DNA of 64,000 nt from Jiangella gansuensis DSM 44835 (GTDB taxonomy: Bacteria; Actinomycetota; Actinomycetes; Jiangellales; Jiangellaceae). Within the stretch, counting starts at the first letter, position 1; every line of letters starts with the position of its first letter. Under the pieces are notes generated by a model. The model had not been told where the DNA came from and made no database searches. It saw only the letters and a list, made by a program, of their open reading frames with translations. The DNA lies in assembly GCF_000515395.1 (NCBI RefSeq), contig NZ_KI911782.1, positions 5,238,070 to 5,302,069 of the forward strand, written 5' to 3'. The translations under genes and the position numbers were made by a program. Shown here piece by piece: positions 52,195 to 63,123 of the stretch.

Positions 52195-52978
52195 ATGACG
52201 GATGGGACGACCACACCCGCGGGTGATCCGCGACGGCACTGGCAGGAGGCCGCCGGCCGGCGGTCCGACCACCACCGCGAGCCGGCGCCGGACCTGTCGG
52301 ACTTCGCCATGTTCGCGGCGCGCCTCGATCCGCGCGGGTCCAGGTGGCTGACGCCCGCGCTGCTGCTCGGGACGGCGGTGTTCTGCGCCTGGTACTCGAC
52401 GGTGTCCAGCACCCGACTGTTGTTCGACGAAGACGTCATGTGTCCGGCGCAACGCGCGGTCCCGGGTACGGGCATCCCACACCAGAACCACCGGCGCGGC
52501 ACCGGCGAGAATGCCGGCCAGTACCCACAGGACCGTGCGGCGGACGTCGGGTGACAACGGCACGGAACCGTCGTCGAGGCCTACCCGACGCCGTTGGACG
52601 TCGGCAACGAGTCGGCCCAGCTGGCGTGGGTGTTGATCGACTCCCGCGTGCCGGACGAACAGGCGTCACGCCTCCATGCCGCGTTCGACGGGTGGCTCAC
52701 CGCGGTCCTGGCGGACGACGACGCGCACCGACGGGTCGGAGGCTGGCTCCGGGCCGGCGGGGGTTCGAGCCCAGCGAAGAGCTCTTCGGCCCGAACGCTG
52801 CCGGTGGGTACCTGGTCGGCCCGCTCGCGCAAGGGCGCTGGAAGGTGCTGATGCCCAAGATCCCCTGGTTCGCCGCCCCATCCCACTCAACAAGGGCCGA
52901 TCGTGGCAGACCCTGTCGATCCGGGACCTCGAGGGATCGACCGGCTCCGTTCCCCGCACGATCGGCCCGGCCCGCTGA
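52195..52978 (+). pseudogene. Decayed gene for a membrane-anchored protein
   Basis: The frame opens at ATG 52195 with a hydrophilic start and a TM helix (LTPALLLGTAVFCAWYSTVS). The coding character then breaks, a stop occurs at 52552, and the same frame resumes after it as TVVEAYPTPLDVGNESAQLA up to a G-run at 52757-52762. There the sense shifts frame (FEPSEELFGPNAAGGYLVGP), and it shifts again near 52880 (PLNKGRSWQTLSIRDLEGS) before a final stop at 52976-52978. Two frameshifts plus one stop point to a pseudogene or sequencing errors at homopolymers. Part of it (52438-52542) makes better protein sense on the opposite strand. No family is recognised. Confidence 0.6.
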
Positions 52979-52981
52979 GCC

Positions 52982-54214
52982 CTAGCCGGTGCGCAGGGCC
53001 GTGATGGGTTCGACGGCGGACGCTCGCCAGGCCGGGTACGTGCCCGCCACCAGGCCGATCAGCCCGCCGAGCAGCGGCGCGACCAACGCCAGCCGGATGT
53101 CCAGCAACGGCGTCCAGTCCCGCACCAGCGAGACCCCGAGGGTCGTGAGCACGCCCACGGCCGAGCCGACCAGCCCACCGAGGAACCCGACGATCCCGCT
53201 CTCGACCAGGAACTGCCCGGCCACGTGCAGCCGCCCGGCGCCGACCGCGCGTCGCAGCCCGATCTCGGACACCCGCTCCAGCACCGACAGCAACGTCACG
53301 TTCGCGATCCCCAACCCACCGACCAGCAGCGACAACCCGCCCAGAGCCAAGAACAGCCCGTTGACGTCGGCCGAGACCGTGTCGCGCAACGATCCCGGCT
53401 CCGGCGGCGCGTTCACGTCCAACAGGTCCGGGTTGTTCGGGTCGACGGCGAGCGGCGCCTGCCGGCCGATCAGCTGCGCCGCGCCGAGCTCCGTACGGAT
53501 CTCGACCGCGTCCGGCGCCTCCAGCCCATAGAAAGCACGCGCGGCACCCATCGGCATGATCACCGAGTCCTGCACTCCCGACCGATAGTCGACCGCGTCG
53601 ACGATGCCGATGACCGTGAAAGCCCGGTCGCCGATGAAGATCGACGGCTGCGCGTCGACACGGCTGATCCCCAGCCGCTCCGCGGCGTACCGGCCGAGAA
53701 CCACCACGGCGTCGCCGCGCGCGTCATGTCCCTCGTCGAAGAACCGGCCGGCCGCGAGCCTCGCCCCCAGCGCGTCGAACAGCCCCGCCGACGCGGCCGC
53801 GACCGGCACGACCTGGTCGATCGCGCCATACGGAACCCCGCGCACCGGCGCGCCGGCGACGTCCACCGCGGCGAACGTCCCAGCCGACTCCACCCCGGCA
53901 AGCCGGCCGATCCGCTGCGGTGCGTCCCAGGGCAGCTGAGTCAGGTCGACCTCGCCGTCAGGCCCATCCGTCTGGCCCGCCTCGATCACGACCCGGACAG
54001 CGGCGATCCGGTCGAACCGGTCGGTGATCTGACCGGCCGCCGTCTGCCCCAGACCCATCGTCGCGACCAGCGCCGCGATACCCAGCACCGTGCCGAGAGT
54101 GGTGAGCGCCAGCCGGGACGGACGCGCCGCCACCCCGGCCAGCGCCTCACCGAGCAGGTCACGCAGCGTGATCCGACGGCCCCGGCGAGTCAGCCGCAGC
54201 CGCCGGCGCCTCAC
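52982..54214 (-). CDS. MacB-like ABC transporter permease (FtsX domain)
   Basis: The 410-residue protein follows the MacB permease plan: a basic N-terminus, TM1 (LALTTLGTVLGIAALVATMG), a large extracytoplasmic domain (about 60-275) and three C-terminal TM helices (GLFLALGGLSLLVGGLGIAN, then two more). The segment SVLERVSEIGLRRAVGA is the FtsX/MacB cytoplasmic loop. It starts at a GTG that originally would have overlapped the end of the ATPase gene; a 285-bp repeat array now separates them. It ends 4 bp from the pseudogene stop. Confidence 0.92.
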   Translation of the reverse strand: MRRRRLRLTRRGRRITLRDLLGEALAGVAARPSRLALTTLGTVLGIAALVATMGLGQTAAGQITDRFDRIAAVRVVIEAGQTDGPDGEVDLTQLPWDAPQRIGRLAGVESAGTFAAVDVAGAPVRGVPYGAIDQVVPVAAASAGLFDALGARLAAGRFFDEGHDARGDAVVVLGRYAAERLGISRVDAQPSIFIGDRAFTVIGIVDAVDYRSGVQDSVIMPMGAARAFYGLEAPDAVEIRTELGAAQLIGRQAPLAVDPNNPDLLDVNAPPEPGSLRDTVSADVNGLFLALGGLSLLVGGLGIANVTLLSVLERVSEIGLRRAVGAGRLHVAGQFLVESGIVGFLGGLVGSAVGVLTTLGVSLVRDWTPLLDIRLALVAPLLGGLIGLVAGTYPAWRASAVEPITALRTG

Positions 54215-54456
54215 CGGCGCACCTCCAGCGCGTCCGCAGCGCCGTGCACCGTTCCGTGTTGCCTGGTCACGCTCGCCCCCTCACTCGCTCCGCGGGCGCA
54301 CGCTCGTCCCTCGCGGCAACCACTACACTCGCTCGTCGGCTCACCGTTCCGTGTTGCCTGGTCACGCTCGCCCCCTCACTCGCTCCGCGGGCGCACGCTC
54401 GTCCCTCGCGGCAACCACTACACTCGCTCGTCGGCTCACCGTTCCGTGTTGCCTGG

Positions 54457-55190
<734 letters not shown>

Positions 55191-55194
<4 letters not shown>

Positions 55195-56678
55195 GTCTCG
55201 GTCTCCGCTTCGGCGTCCGGGTCCGCGTCCGCCGACTCACCGACGACCACGAGGTCACCTTCGGCCAGCTCCCCGTCGACAGCGCTCACCTCGGCGTATC
55301 CCTGAGCGGTGAGCCCGACCTCGACCTCGACCAGCTCGGCCACCCCGGCACGCAGGACCTGGACCCGGCTCTCGCCCCCGGGGCCCGCGGTCAGCGCGGC
55401 CAGCGGCACGGCGAGGACGTCGCCGTCGGTGCTCTCCACCGGGATGGTGAGGCGCACGTTGGCGCCGCGCAGCTCCTCCACCTGCTCAGGAGTCAGCTCC
55501 CCGGGAGCGACGGTGACGTCGTGCCCGGTGGCACCGTCACCCTCGGCCTCCTCGATGGCCGCGATGGTGCCGGCGACCTCGGTGCCGCTGGGCAGCTCGA
55601 TCGCGACCGGCATCTCCTCGGCCAGCAGCTCGCGGGCTGCGTCGTCGACGTTCGCGGTGACGACCAGGGTCGCGCCGCTCACGGACATCACCGCGCCGTT
55701 CACCTGACCGCCACGGCGCACGTGCACCTCGTCCACCCGGCGGGGCAGGCTCGGGACGAAGACTACCTCGGACGCGGGCAGCGGCGTGCCGGCGCTCGCG
55801 GCCGCGGTGTCGCGGTCCTCCCGGGCGGCGGCCAGCTGGTCCTTGGCGGTGTCCAGTGCTGCCTCCTCCACCGACGTGTCCCTGCCGTCGAGCAGGTCGT
55901 CCAGCTGCGCCTCGGCCAGCCGGACCTGGTCCTCGGCCTGGGCGATCAGGGTCCTGTCACCCTGCTTCTTCGCCGCCGCCAGGTCCCGCTTCGCCTGGGC
56001 GACGGCGTTCTCCGCGGCCACCCGTTCGGCGTCGGCCGGACCGGCGCCGGCGGCGTCGAGGGCCTGTTCGGCCTGCCGTACCGCGTCCTCGGCGGCGTCG
56101 ACGGCGTCCTGTGCGGCTTCCAGCTCCGCCGCGGCCTGCGGGTCCGGCTCCGGCGGCTCGTAGCCGATGCGTTCAAACAGCTCCTCCACCGCGTCCCCGG
56201 TCGCGGCCGTGTACTCGTCGTCGACCTCGCCGGGATCCAGGCCCAACCGCTGCAGTGTGACCTCCAGCTGCTCCACGTCCGGCCCGCTCATCCCCGGCCG
56301 CAGCGACCGGTACATCGGCAGCTCACCGGCCAGGACGACGAGCGGCCGGCCGACGATCTCCAGCAGCGCCGTCCCCTCGGTGATCTCCGCACCCACCTCC
56401 GGGACCTGCCCGGTGACCACCGGCGGCGTCTCCAGCCCACCGACCTCGGGAACGACGTCGACGGCGCCGGCCGCGGAGACGTCACCGCGCGTGACGACCT
56501 CACTGTTCAGGGTCCGCAGCTCCACCGGGACGGTGACCTCGGAGGCGTCAGGCGGCGCCGTGCGCGCGGCGGCATCGGCGGGCGAGGTGATGCGCGTTCC
56601 GGCGAAAATACCGGCAACAAGGGCGGCGACGGCAACGCCGCCGACCACGAGCAGGGTCCGGCTGCGTGCCCGGCTCAC
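55191..56678 (-). CDS. Exporter adaptor subunit (HlyD/MacA-like) with peptidoglycan-binding domain
   Basis: The 495-residue protein has an N-terminal signal anchor (TLLVVGGVAVAALVAGIFAG), lipoyl-like beta segments, and a peptidoglycan-binding-1 motif (SGPDVEQLEVTLQRLGLDPG, about 130-150). A long Ala/Glu-rich coiled-coil hairpin (about 180-300) precedes the beta-barrel domains and an acidic tail. It should link the MacB-like exporter to the cell wall. ATGA overlaps connect it with both the lipoprotein upstream and the ATPase downstream. Confidence 0.9.
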
Positions 56679-57814
56679 CCGACGCCACCGGCGTGCCCGA
56701 CCGGCCCTTCGGCCATCGCGTCGCGGTACCGCTCCAGTTCGGCGCGGTGCTCCTCGACGAACTGCTCCTCCATGTCGAACGCGACCTCGCGCTGCACCTC
56801 AACGTAGTGCTCCTGCTGGCACTCGTAGTCGGCGGTGGCGAGGGAGACCTCGTAGTCCTGCAGTTCCCGCAGCGCCGCCTCGTCGACGTCGGCGCCGGTG
56901 TTCATGACGTTGGACTCCGACGGGGTCCCCTCGTCCTGCGTGGACGAGCCGTAGAGCTCCATCATCCGTTCCATGACGTCGTTCTGCGGTTCGCTGACGG
57001 TAGCGAAACCGGAGTGCCCGGCCGCGGCGAGGCAGTCGGCCCACGCCTGGGTGGCCGCGGCGACCCTGGCATCACTCTCGATCCGCTGCCGCAGGGCGTC
57101 CATGTCCGCGAACAGTCCGTCGAACTCGCCGAGATCCGGCCCGGTCATGGGCTCCTGCTCGCCGTAGACCTCTTCGCCGGCTTCGCCGTGGCAGCCCATG
57201 TCCCGCTCACCCTCGTCGCCGGCCGGCGGGGACGCTCCGGAGATGGCCACGCCGCCGCCCTCGACCGGCTCGATCAGCTCCGCCATCTCGCCCCACAGAG
57301 CCCGGTCGTACTGCTCTCGCGCGGCGTCGGACAGACCGTCGCGGATCTCCTGGTTGGGGTCGGTGGTCTGCTCCTCATTGGCCGTATCGGCGGGAGTGAG
57401 CGTGCTGATCCCATAGCCGTACTCGCGGGCGAACTCATCCGGCGGCAGCGAGAACGCCTCCGCGAACGGGTCCTCGCGATCGCCGCCGCCGGTCGGGTCG
57501 ACCGGGACGTACTCGAAGCCCTGCTCGCGCATGCATTCCGCAACCAGCTCCTCCACCTGGCGCATCCGCTGCTGGTCTTCCTCGGACAGGTCGCCGGCCG
57601 AGGTCGCCGCGACCATCATGCCGCCGCCGGAGAAGGTGACGCCGTCGCCCAGGAACTCCGCAAGCGGGCTCTGCTCTTCCGCGCCGTCGGTCTCCCCGGA
57701 ACCCGCGCCATCGGTCCGGCCGTCGCCGTCGCCGTCGTCGCCACACCCGGCCAGGACCAACCCCGTCACGCAGGCGAAGGCCACCAGCCGCGCCCGTGCT
57801 CGCCAATTCGTCAT
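56675..57814 (-). CDS. Cysteine-containing lipoprotein of the exporter operon
   Basis: The ATG at 57814 gives a 379-residue lipoprotein with lipobox LAGC (21-24) and an acidic Gly/Asp linker. Four further cysteines lie outside the membrane: C94 in AECMREQGFEYVPVDP, C208 in DMGCHGEAG, C261 in WADCLAAAGHSG and C332 in YECQQEHYVEV. CMRxxG motifs of this kind recur in actinobacterial lipoproteins encoded beside MacAB-type exporters. The same local cysteine contexts appear in the ectodomain of the divergent sensor kinase. No enzymatic motif is seen; a ligand- or redox-sensing partner of the exporter is a reasonable guess. Confidence 0.85.
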   Translation of the reverse strand: MTNWRARARLVAFACVTGLVLAGCGDDGDGDGRTDGAGSGETDGAEEQSPLAEFLGDGVTFSGGGMMVAATSAGDLSEEDQQRMRQVEELVAECMREQGFEYVPVDPTGGGDREDPFAEAFSLPPDEFAREYGYGISTLTPADTANEEQTTDPNQEIRDGLSDAAREQYDRALWGEMAELIEPVEGGGVAISGASPPAGDEGERDMGCHGEAGEEVYGEQEPMTGPDLGEFDGLFADMDALRQRIESDARVAAATQAWADCLAAAGHSGFATVSEPQNDVMERMMELYGSSTQDEGTPSESNVMNTGADVDEAALRELQDYEVSLATADYECQQEHYVEVQREVAFDMEEQFVEEHRAELERYRDAMAEGPVGHAGGVG

Positions 57815-57883
57815 GCCCAGAAGGGTGCGGAGCCGGCGATGAAGAACGCGTGAAGGAGGCGTCAGATCCGCGCTCTTCACAGC

Positions 57884-57900
57884 TTCCTGACAGGTTCCTG
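57884..57900. promoter_or_regulatory. Candidate OmpR-type response-regulator site
   Basis: TTCCTG at 57884-57889 is repeated at 57895-57900, an 11-bp period typical of OmpR/PhoB-family direct repeats. It sits in the 95-bp divergent region between the lipoprotein operon and the response regulator gene, so one site could control both. Confidence 0.5.
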
Positions 57901-57909
57901 CCACACTCG

Positions 57910-58620
57910 ATGCCCATGGGCGCCCGGATTCTCGTCGCCGAGGACGACACCAAGCAGGCCGAACTCGTCCGCCGTTACCTGGAACGCGAGGGTCACTTTG
58001 TCGCCGTCACCCACGACGGCCGGGCCGCCCTCGACGAGGCCCGCCGGCGCCGGCCGGACCTGCTGGTGCTCGACGTGATGATGCCCAAGGTCGACGGCCT
58101 CGACGTGTGCCGCATCCTGCGGTCGGAGTCCGACACCCCGATCATCATGCTGACGGCCCGGTCCACCGAGGACGACCTGCTGCTGGGCCTCGACCTGGGC
58201 GCCGACGACTACCTGACCAAGCCGTACAGCCCGCGCGAGCTGGTGGCACGGGTGCGCACCATCCTGCGCCGGGCCGGCCGGCAGCGGGGCGGGTCCGGGC
58301 CGTACCGCGTCGGTGCCCTGGTGGTCGACGCCGAGCGGCACGAGGTCCACCTGGACGGGCGCCGGGTGGACGTGACGCCCGCGGAGTTCAAGATCCTCGA
58401 GTGCCTGATCGCCGAGCCGGGCCGGGCCTTCCCGCGGCAGAAGTTGCTGGAGCAGGCGTTCGGCTTCGACCACTACGCATTGGACCGGACGGTGGACGTG
58501 CACGTGATGAACCTGCGCCGGAAGATCGAGACCGACCCGGCCGACCCCGGCTACCTGCTCACCGTCTACGGCGTCGGGTACAAGCTGGCCGACCGCCCGG
58601 GAGTGCGCGATGCGTCGTAA
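57910..58620 (+). CDS. OmpR/PhoB-family response regulator
   Basis: The 236-residue protein has a receiver domain with acidic pocket ED (LVAEDDT) and phospho-acceptor D55 (LLVLDVMMPKVDGLD), the switch Thr in MLTARST, and K in YLTKPYSPREL. A winged-helix output domain follows (about 135-230; VDVHVMNLRRKIE recognition helix). ATG 57910 or ATG 57916 can be the start. It overlaps the kinase gene by 11 bp and faces away from the lipoprotein-exporter operon that it probably controls. Confidence 0.95.
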   Translation: MPMGARILVAEDDTKQAELVRRYLEREGHFVAVTHDGRAALDEARRRRPDLLVLDVMMPKVDGLDVCRILRSESDTPIIMLTARSTEDDLLLGLDLGADDYLTKPYSPRELVARVRTILRRAGRQRGGSGPYRVGALVVDAERHEVHLDGRRVDVTPAEFKILECLIAEPGRAFPRQKLLEQAFGFDHYALDRTVDVHVMNLRRKIETDPADPGYLLTVYGVGYKLADRPGVRDAS

Positions 58621-60520
58621 CCTGTCCGTCCGGCTGCTCGGGCTGTTCCTCGGCGTCGCGGTGTTCTCCATCGCCGCCACCGCGTGGATCGCCACCCAGA
58701 GCACCAGTGACCGGCTGCGCAACGAGGTCGAACGCACCCTGGAGTCGGACACCTATGTCTACCAGGAGCTGCTGTTCTACGCCTCGTCGCACGACTCCTG
58801 GGACGACGTCGCGCCCGTGGTGCGGGAGCTGGCCGAGTCCGTCGGCAACCGGGTGGCCGTGACGACCCCGGACGGCGAGGTGCTGGCCGACTCCGCCGAC
58901 TACGCAGGTGACGCCGGTGAGCCGCTGCCGGGCACGCCCACTGCCGACCTCGACCCGCTCGCGCCGCAGCAGACGATGAGCCTGAATGTCGCGAGCTCCC
59001 TGTCGTTCGTCTCGACTGCGGGCGGTGGGTTCGCGCTCGCGGGGGCCGCGGTGCCGCACCTCGCCCCCAGCAGCATGGAGGCCGCCGAGCGGACCGCTCT
59101 CGCCGACCAGGCGACGGTGTGTGCACGCGCCATCGCCGGCGACGAGGAGGTGATGGTCAGTGCCGACGGCCAGATCACCTACAACCCGCCGCCGCCCACG
59201 CCGACGCCGGCGAGCACGCCGGAGCCGGCCGAGCCGACAGCGGGTGAGGAGACATTCGAACCCACCACACAGGTCGAGATCCTGGGGTGTGTCCCGGAGG
59301 AGCTGACCGCGCCCACCCAGGCCACCATCGATCTGGCCCAGACCCAGACCGACCTCACCGCCGCGTGCCTGGACGACGCCGGCATCTCGTACCAGCGCGC
59401 GACCGACGGGTACGGCATGCCGTCGATCCTCCCGCCCCCCGACGACCAGGAGGCGCAGGGCGAGTGGTCGAGGTGCTCCGTCGAGGCACACCAGGAGACC
59501 ATGGAGCCGTATCTTGCCGATCCGGCTCTGCTGTACATCGGCTCGTCCGACCGGTTCGACGCGTTCTCCGGCGGCGGCTGGGTGCGCACGGCGCTGACGG
59601 GGTTGGTCGTACTGGCCGCCGCGACCGGGGTGACGGTGCTGGCCGGCCGGCGGCTGACCCATCCGATCCGCACCCTCACCGAGGCCGCCCAGCGGATGGC
59701 CGCCGGTGGGCGCGGCGCCCGGGTCCGGGTGACCGGGCGCGACGAGGTGGCCCGGCTCGGGCACGCGTTCAACGCGATGGCGTCGGCCATCGAGGAGAAC
59801 GAACGGCAGCGCAAGGCGATGGTCAGCGACATCGCGCACGAACTGCGCACCCCGCTGGCGAACGTGCGGGGGTACCTGGAGGCCGCCGAGGACGGAGTCG
59901 TCCCGCTGGACCCGGCGCTGGTCGAGTCGCTGCTGGAGGAGTCCAGCCTCCTCCAGCGGCTCATCGACGACCTCCAGGACCTCGCCCTCGCCGACGCCGG
60001 GATGCTGCAACTGCACCGCGAGGAGACGGATGTGGCCGCCCTGGCGCAGCAGGTGACGGCTGCGCACCAGGCCGGCGCCGCGGCCGCCGAGCTGACCCTC
60101 ACCGTCGACGCGCCGGAACCCGTGGTCGTCGACGTCGACCCCACCCGGTTGCGGCAGGCACTGGGCAATCTGGTGGCCAACGCGGTTCGGTACTCCGGGG
60201 CGGGTGCGCACGTGCGAGTGCGGACGGTGGCATCGGGCACCGACGTGGTCCTGACCGTGACCGACGACGGCCCCGGCATCGCCGCCGAGCACCTCGACCG
60301 GCTGTTCGACCGTTTCTACCGGCCCGACACGTCGCGCGCCCGCGCCACCGGCGGCAGCGGCCTCGGCCTGGCCATCACCAAGCACCTGGTCGACGCCCAC
60401 GGCGGCAGCGTCGAGGTCGACAGCACCGAGGGCACCGGATCGACGTTCACCATCCGGCTGCCGCTGCACGCCTCCGTCCCGGCGGCCGCTTCGTCACTCG
60501 CCGAAGGCCACCTCCGGTAG
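58610..60520 (+). CDS. Sensor histidine kinase with cysteine-containing ectodomain
   Basis: The 636-residue kinase has TM1 (about 8-27), a large extracytoplasmic sensor (28-325), TM2 (about 326-347) and HAMP, with phospho-acceptor H410 in [17 protein letters not shown]. The ATPase domain has the N box [11 protein letters not shown]1 DDGPGIA and G2 GGSGLGLAI. The sensor is unusually large and holds C171, C227, C253 ([11 protein letters not shown]) and C289 ([10 protein letters not shown]). These contexts resemble those in the adjacent lipoprotein. The 3' end overlaps the convergent TRAP permease gene by 27 bp. Confidence 0.95.
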   Translation: MRRNLSVRLLGLFLGVAVFSIAATAWIATQSTSDRLRNEVERTLESDTYVYQELLFYASSHDSWDDVAPVVRELAESVGNRVAVTTPDGEVLADSADYAGDAGEPLPGTPTADLDPLAPQQTMSLNVASSLSFVSTAGGGFALAGAAVPHLAPSSMEAAERTALADQATVCARAIAGDEEVMVSADGQITYNPPPPTPTPASTPEPAEPTAGEETFEPTTQVEILGCVPEELTAPTQATIDLAQTQTDLTAACLDDAGISYQRATDGYGMPSILPPPDDQEAQGEWSRCSVEAHQETMEPYLADPALLYIGSSDRFDAFSGGGWVRTALTGLVVLAAATGVTVLAGRRLTHPIRTLTEAAQRMAAGGRGARVRVTGRDEVARLGHAFNAMASAIEENERQRKAMVSDIAHELRTPLANVRGYLEAAEDGVVPLDPALVESLLEESSLLQRLIDDLQDLALADAGMLQLHREETDVAALAQQVTAAHQAGAAAAELTLTVDAPEPVVVDVDPTRLRQALGNLVANAVRYSGAGAHVRVRTVASGTDVVLTVTDDGPGIAAEHLDRLFDRFYRPDTSRARATGGSGLGLAITKHLVDAHGGSVEVDSTEGTGSTFTIRLPLHASVPAAASSLAEGHLR

Positions 60521-61783
60521 CCACGTCACCAGGTCCGGCACGAGGGCCAGCAACAGGAGCACCGCGATCATCACACCGAGGAAGGGCAGCACGGCCATGC
60601 TGAGCCGGCCGAACCTCACTCCGCTCATCTTCGTCAGTACGTACAGCAGCGCGCCGACCGGCCAGGTGAGCAGCCCGAGCATCAGGTTGACCACAACGAT
60701 CACGCCGAAGTGGATCGGGTCGATGCCCAGTTCGACGGCCACCGGGAGCAGGATCGGCAGGAAGATCAGGATCGCCGGCACCGCGTCCATCGGCATCCCG
60801 ACGATCAGGAAGAACAGCATCGCCAGCAGGATGAACGCCACCGGCCCGACGTTCGCCTCCTCGATGAACGAGGACAGGCTGGCCCCCAGGTCGCCCACGG
60901 TCAGGACGTAGGAGAACGCACCGACCACGGCGAAGAGGATCATGATGGTCGCGCTGAAGACCGCCCCGTCACGGAACAACGGCAGCAGGTCCCGCGGCTT
61001 CAGCGTCCGGTAGATTACCAGGCCGAGCAGCAGTACATACGCCGCGGCCAGCATCGCCAGCTCGGTGATGGTGGCGAACCCGGTGAGGATGCCGCCGATC
61101 AGCAGCACCGGGGCGCCCAGCGCCGGCAGCGCCGCACGGGTCAGCCGCCACAGGTCGCCAGGCCGGCGCTCGACCATGACGGTGCGTGGCAGCAGTCCGC
61201 GCCGGGCGTTCCACATGATCAGCAGCACCATCGACCCGGCGAGCAGCAGCGCCGGGATCACCCCGCCCAGGAACAACCGCCCCACCGACAGGTTCGTCAC
61301 CAGCGCGACGAAGATCATGGGGATGCTCGGCGGCGCGATCGGCCCGATCACCGCGGCGCTGGCGTTGACGGCCGCGGCGAACTCGGGCCGATAACCCTCC
61401 TTCTTCATGGCCGGCAACATCACCGACGAGACGGCGGACGCGTCAGCAGGCGCACTGCCGGAGACTCCGGACACGGCCACGTTGACGCCGACGGAGGCGT
61501 AGGCGAGGCCGCCGCGCAACCGGCCGAGGAAGTACATCATCAGCCGCAGGATGCGTTCGGTCATGCCGGTGCGATTCAGCAGCTCACCGGTGAGGATGAA
61601 GAACGGGATGGCCAGCAGCTCGAAGTTGCCGATGCCCTTCGCCATCGCCGTCGGCAGGCTGGTGGCGTCGCCCAGTCCGAGCGCCGCAATGGTGACCAGC
61701 GCGGCCACGCCCATGGAGATCCAGACCGACAGGCCGAGCCCCATGCAGGCGAAGAGCGTGAGGAACAGGACGAGGGTCTCCAC
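60494..61783 (-). CDS. dctM: TRAP transporter large membrane subunit (DctM)
   Basis: The 429-residue protein has about twelve TM helices of the DctM ion-transporter fold, with [18 protein letters not shown] and [15 protein letters not shown] as conserved re-entrant segments and a second half [19 protein letters not shown]. It drives Na+- or H+-coupled uptake of an organic acid or related solute with DctQ and DctP. It lies 3 bp after the creatininase-family gene and ends the operon, overlapping the kinase gene tail-to-tail. Confidence 0.95.
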   Translation of the reverse strand: METLVLFLTLFACMGLGLSVWISMGVAALVTIAALGLGDATSLPTAMAKGIGNFELLAIPFFILTGELLNRTGMTERILRLMMYFLGRLRGGLAYASVGVNVAVSGVSGSAPADASAVSSVMLPAMKKEGYRPEFAAAVNASAAVIGPIAPPSIPMIFVALVTNLSVGRLFLGGVIPALLLAGSMVLLIMWNARRGLLPRTVMVERRPGDLWRLTRAALPALGAPVLLIGGILTGFATITELAMLAAAYVLLLGLVIYRTLKPRDLLPLFRDGAVFSATIMILFAVVGAFSYVLTVGDLGASLSSFIEEANVGPVAFILLAMLFFLIVGMPMDAVPAILIFLPILLPVAVELGIDPIHFGVIVVVNLMLGLLTWPVGALLYVLTKMSGVRFGRLSMAVLPFLGVMIAVLLLLALVPDLVTWLPEVAFGE

Positions 61784-61786
61784 GGC

Positions 61787-62563
61787 TCACCCCTCGTCAG
61801 CGGGGAGCCGGGACGGCCGGGCGGCGAACTCGCGCACGAACCGCGCCGTCCGCTGGACCGCGGTCGCGACGATCTCCTCGCCGGCTTCCCGGCTGGCCAG
61901 CCGGGCGTCGCCGAAGACACCGTTGCGGGTACGCGAGCGGAACGACCGGGGCACGGTGACCGCGAACGGCTCGTAGTTGTCCTCGAACGCGCCGTAGTCG
62001 TCGATCAGGTCGCCCGCCTCGAGCGCGTCCGGACGCACCAGGTCCGGAGTGACGGCCAGCGCGACGCTCGTCTCCACCTCGCAGGCGTGACCCCAGCGGG
62101 CGGTCGAACGGTGTGCAGCCACCACGTCGGCCGCCTGGGTCATCCAGAACGCCGACGCAGCCTCGACACCGTGCGTGTACGCCAGTTCCGTCGTCAGCAC
62201 GCCGAGCACGTTCTCGTTGCCGCGGTGGCCGTTGACGAACACGACCTTCTCGATGCCGTGCCAGCGCAGGCTCAGCACCACGTCGGTGAGGACGGCCCGG
62301 AACGCGTCCGCGCCTATGCTGAGCGTCCCCGCGAACGAGAGGTGGTGCGCCGACAACCCGAACGGCAGCGGCGGCGTCACGACCGCGAGCGGTGCGACCT
62401 CGGCCGCGACCCGGTCGGCGATCTCCACCGCTACTCGCCAGTCGATGCCCATCCCGAGGTTGGGCCCGTGTTGCTCGTTCGCGCCGACCGGGATGAGGGC
62501 CACGGTCGCCTGCTCGGCGAGCTCCGCGTACTCCGTGGTGGTCAGGTCGCTCAACCGGCTCAT
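61787..62563 (-). CDS. Creatininase-family amidohydrolase
   Basis: The 258-residue enzyme has metal-binding motifs of the creatininase family: Glu and His in GANEQHGPNLGMGIDW, His in FVNGHRGNENVL and Glu in WGHACEVETSVA. The family hydrolyses cyclic amides or formamides such as creatinine or FAPy. NGHRGN replaces the usual NGHGGN. The ATG overlaps the DctQ stop (ATGA) and has GAGAGGA. Encoded inside a TRAP operon, it probably acts on the imported solute. Confidence 0.92.
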   Translation of the reverse strand: MSRLSDLTTTEYAELAEQATVALIPVGANEQHGPNLGMGIDWRVAVEIADRVAAEVAPLAVVTPPLPFGLSAHHLSFAGTLSIGADAFRAVLTDVVLSLRWHGIEKVVFVNGHRGNENVLGVLTTELAYTHGVEAASAFWMTQAADVVAAHRSTARWGHACEVETSVALAVTPDLVRPDALEAGDLIDDYGAFEDNYEPFAVTVPRSFRSRTRNGVFGDARLASREAGEEIVATAVQRTARFVREFAARPSRLPADEG

Positions 62564-63123
62564 GCGACGGTCCTCTCCAGGTCGGGCTCGGGCAACGGCG
62601 GCGGGGTCCCGGCCGGCCGCAGCGGCAGGGTGACGGCCGCGACGATCAGCAACGCCCCGGCCACCGGGATGGATGCGTATGCCCACGACGTCGGCACGCC
62701 GAGCTGGACGTACGGGATGCTGTCGCGCGCCTGGGCGACCGAGATGCCGGCCGCGCAGATGATCGCGAAGAAGCCGATCTCGACCACCCGCAGCACCAGC
62801 AGGAGGGCCTGCAGTGGCCGCCCGGTCAGCTTGGTGTCCAACCAGCCGGTGGCGATGTGCTCGGCGTGGCAGTACGCGGCCACCGAACCGAGCATCACGG
62901 TCCAGATGAGCAGCAGCTGACTCACATCGGTGACCCACAACCAGCCGTGCCCGAACTGCCGCACGATCATCTGGGCCAGGTTGATGACGAGGATGCTGAG
63001 GAAGGCCAGGCCACCGGCCCACGCCGTCACCCGGCCGAGGACCGACGCGACGACGCCGAGGCGGGTCCGAGGCGCGCCGCCACCGTCCGAGCCGTCCGCG
63101 CCCGCCGCGCCGGCCGCCGTCAC
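62560..63123 (-). CDS. dctQ: TRAP transporter small membrane subunit (DctQ)
   Basis: The 187-residue protein has four TM helices with the DctQ signature region LLLIWTVMLGSVAAYCHAEH between TM2 and TM3. GTG 63123 is chosen as start because it overlaps the dctP stop as GTGA; the open frame extends further, but its translation is only Ala/Gly/Arg-rich. It pairs with DctM downstream, with the creatininase-family gene inserted between them. Confidence 0.93.
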   Translation of the reverse strand: MTAAGAAGADGSDGGGAPRTRLGVVASVLGRVTAWAGGLAFLSILVINLAQMIVRQFGHGWLWVTDVSQLLLIWTVMLGSVAAYCHAEHIATGWLDTKLTGRPLQALLLVLRVVEIGFFAIICAAGISVAQARDSIPYVQLGVPTSWAYASIPVAGALLIVAAVTLPLRPAGTPPPLPEPDLERTVA

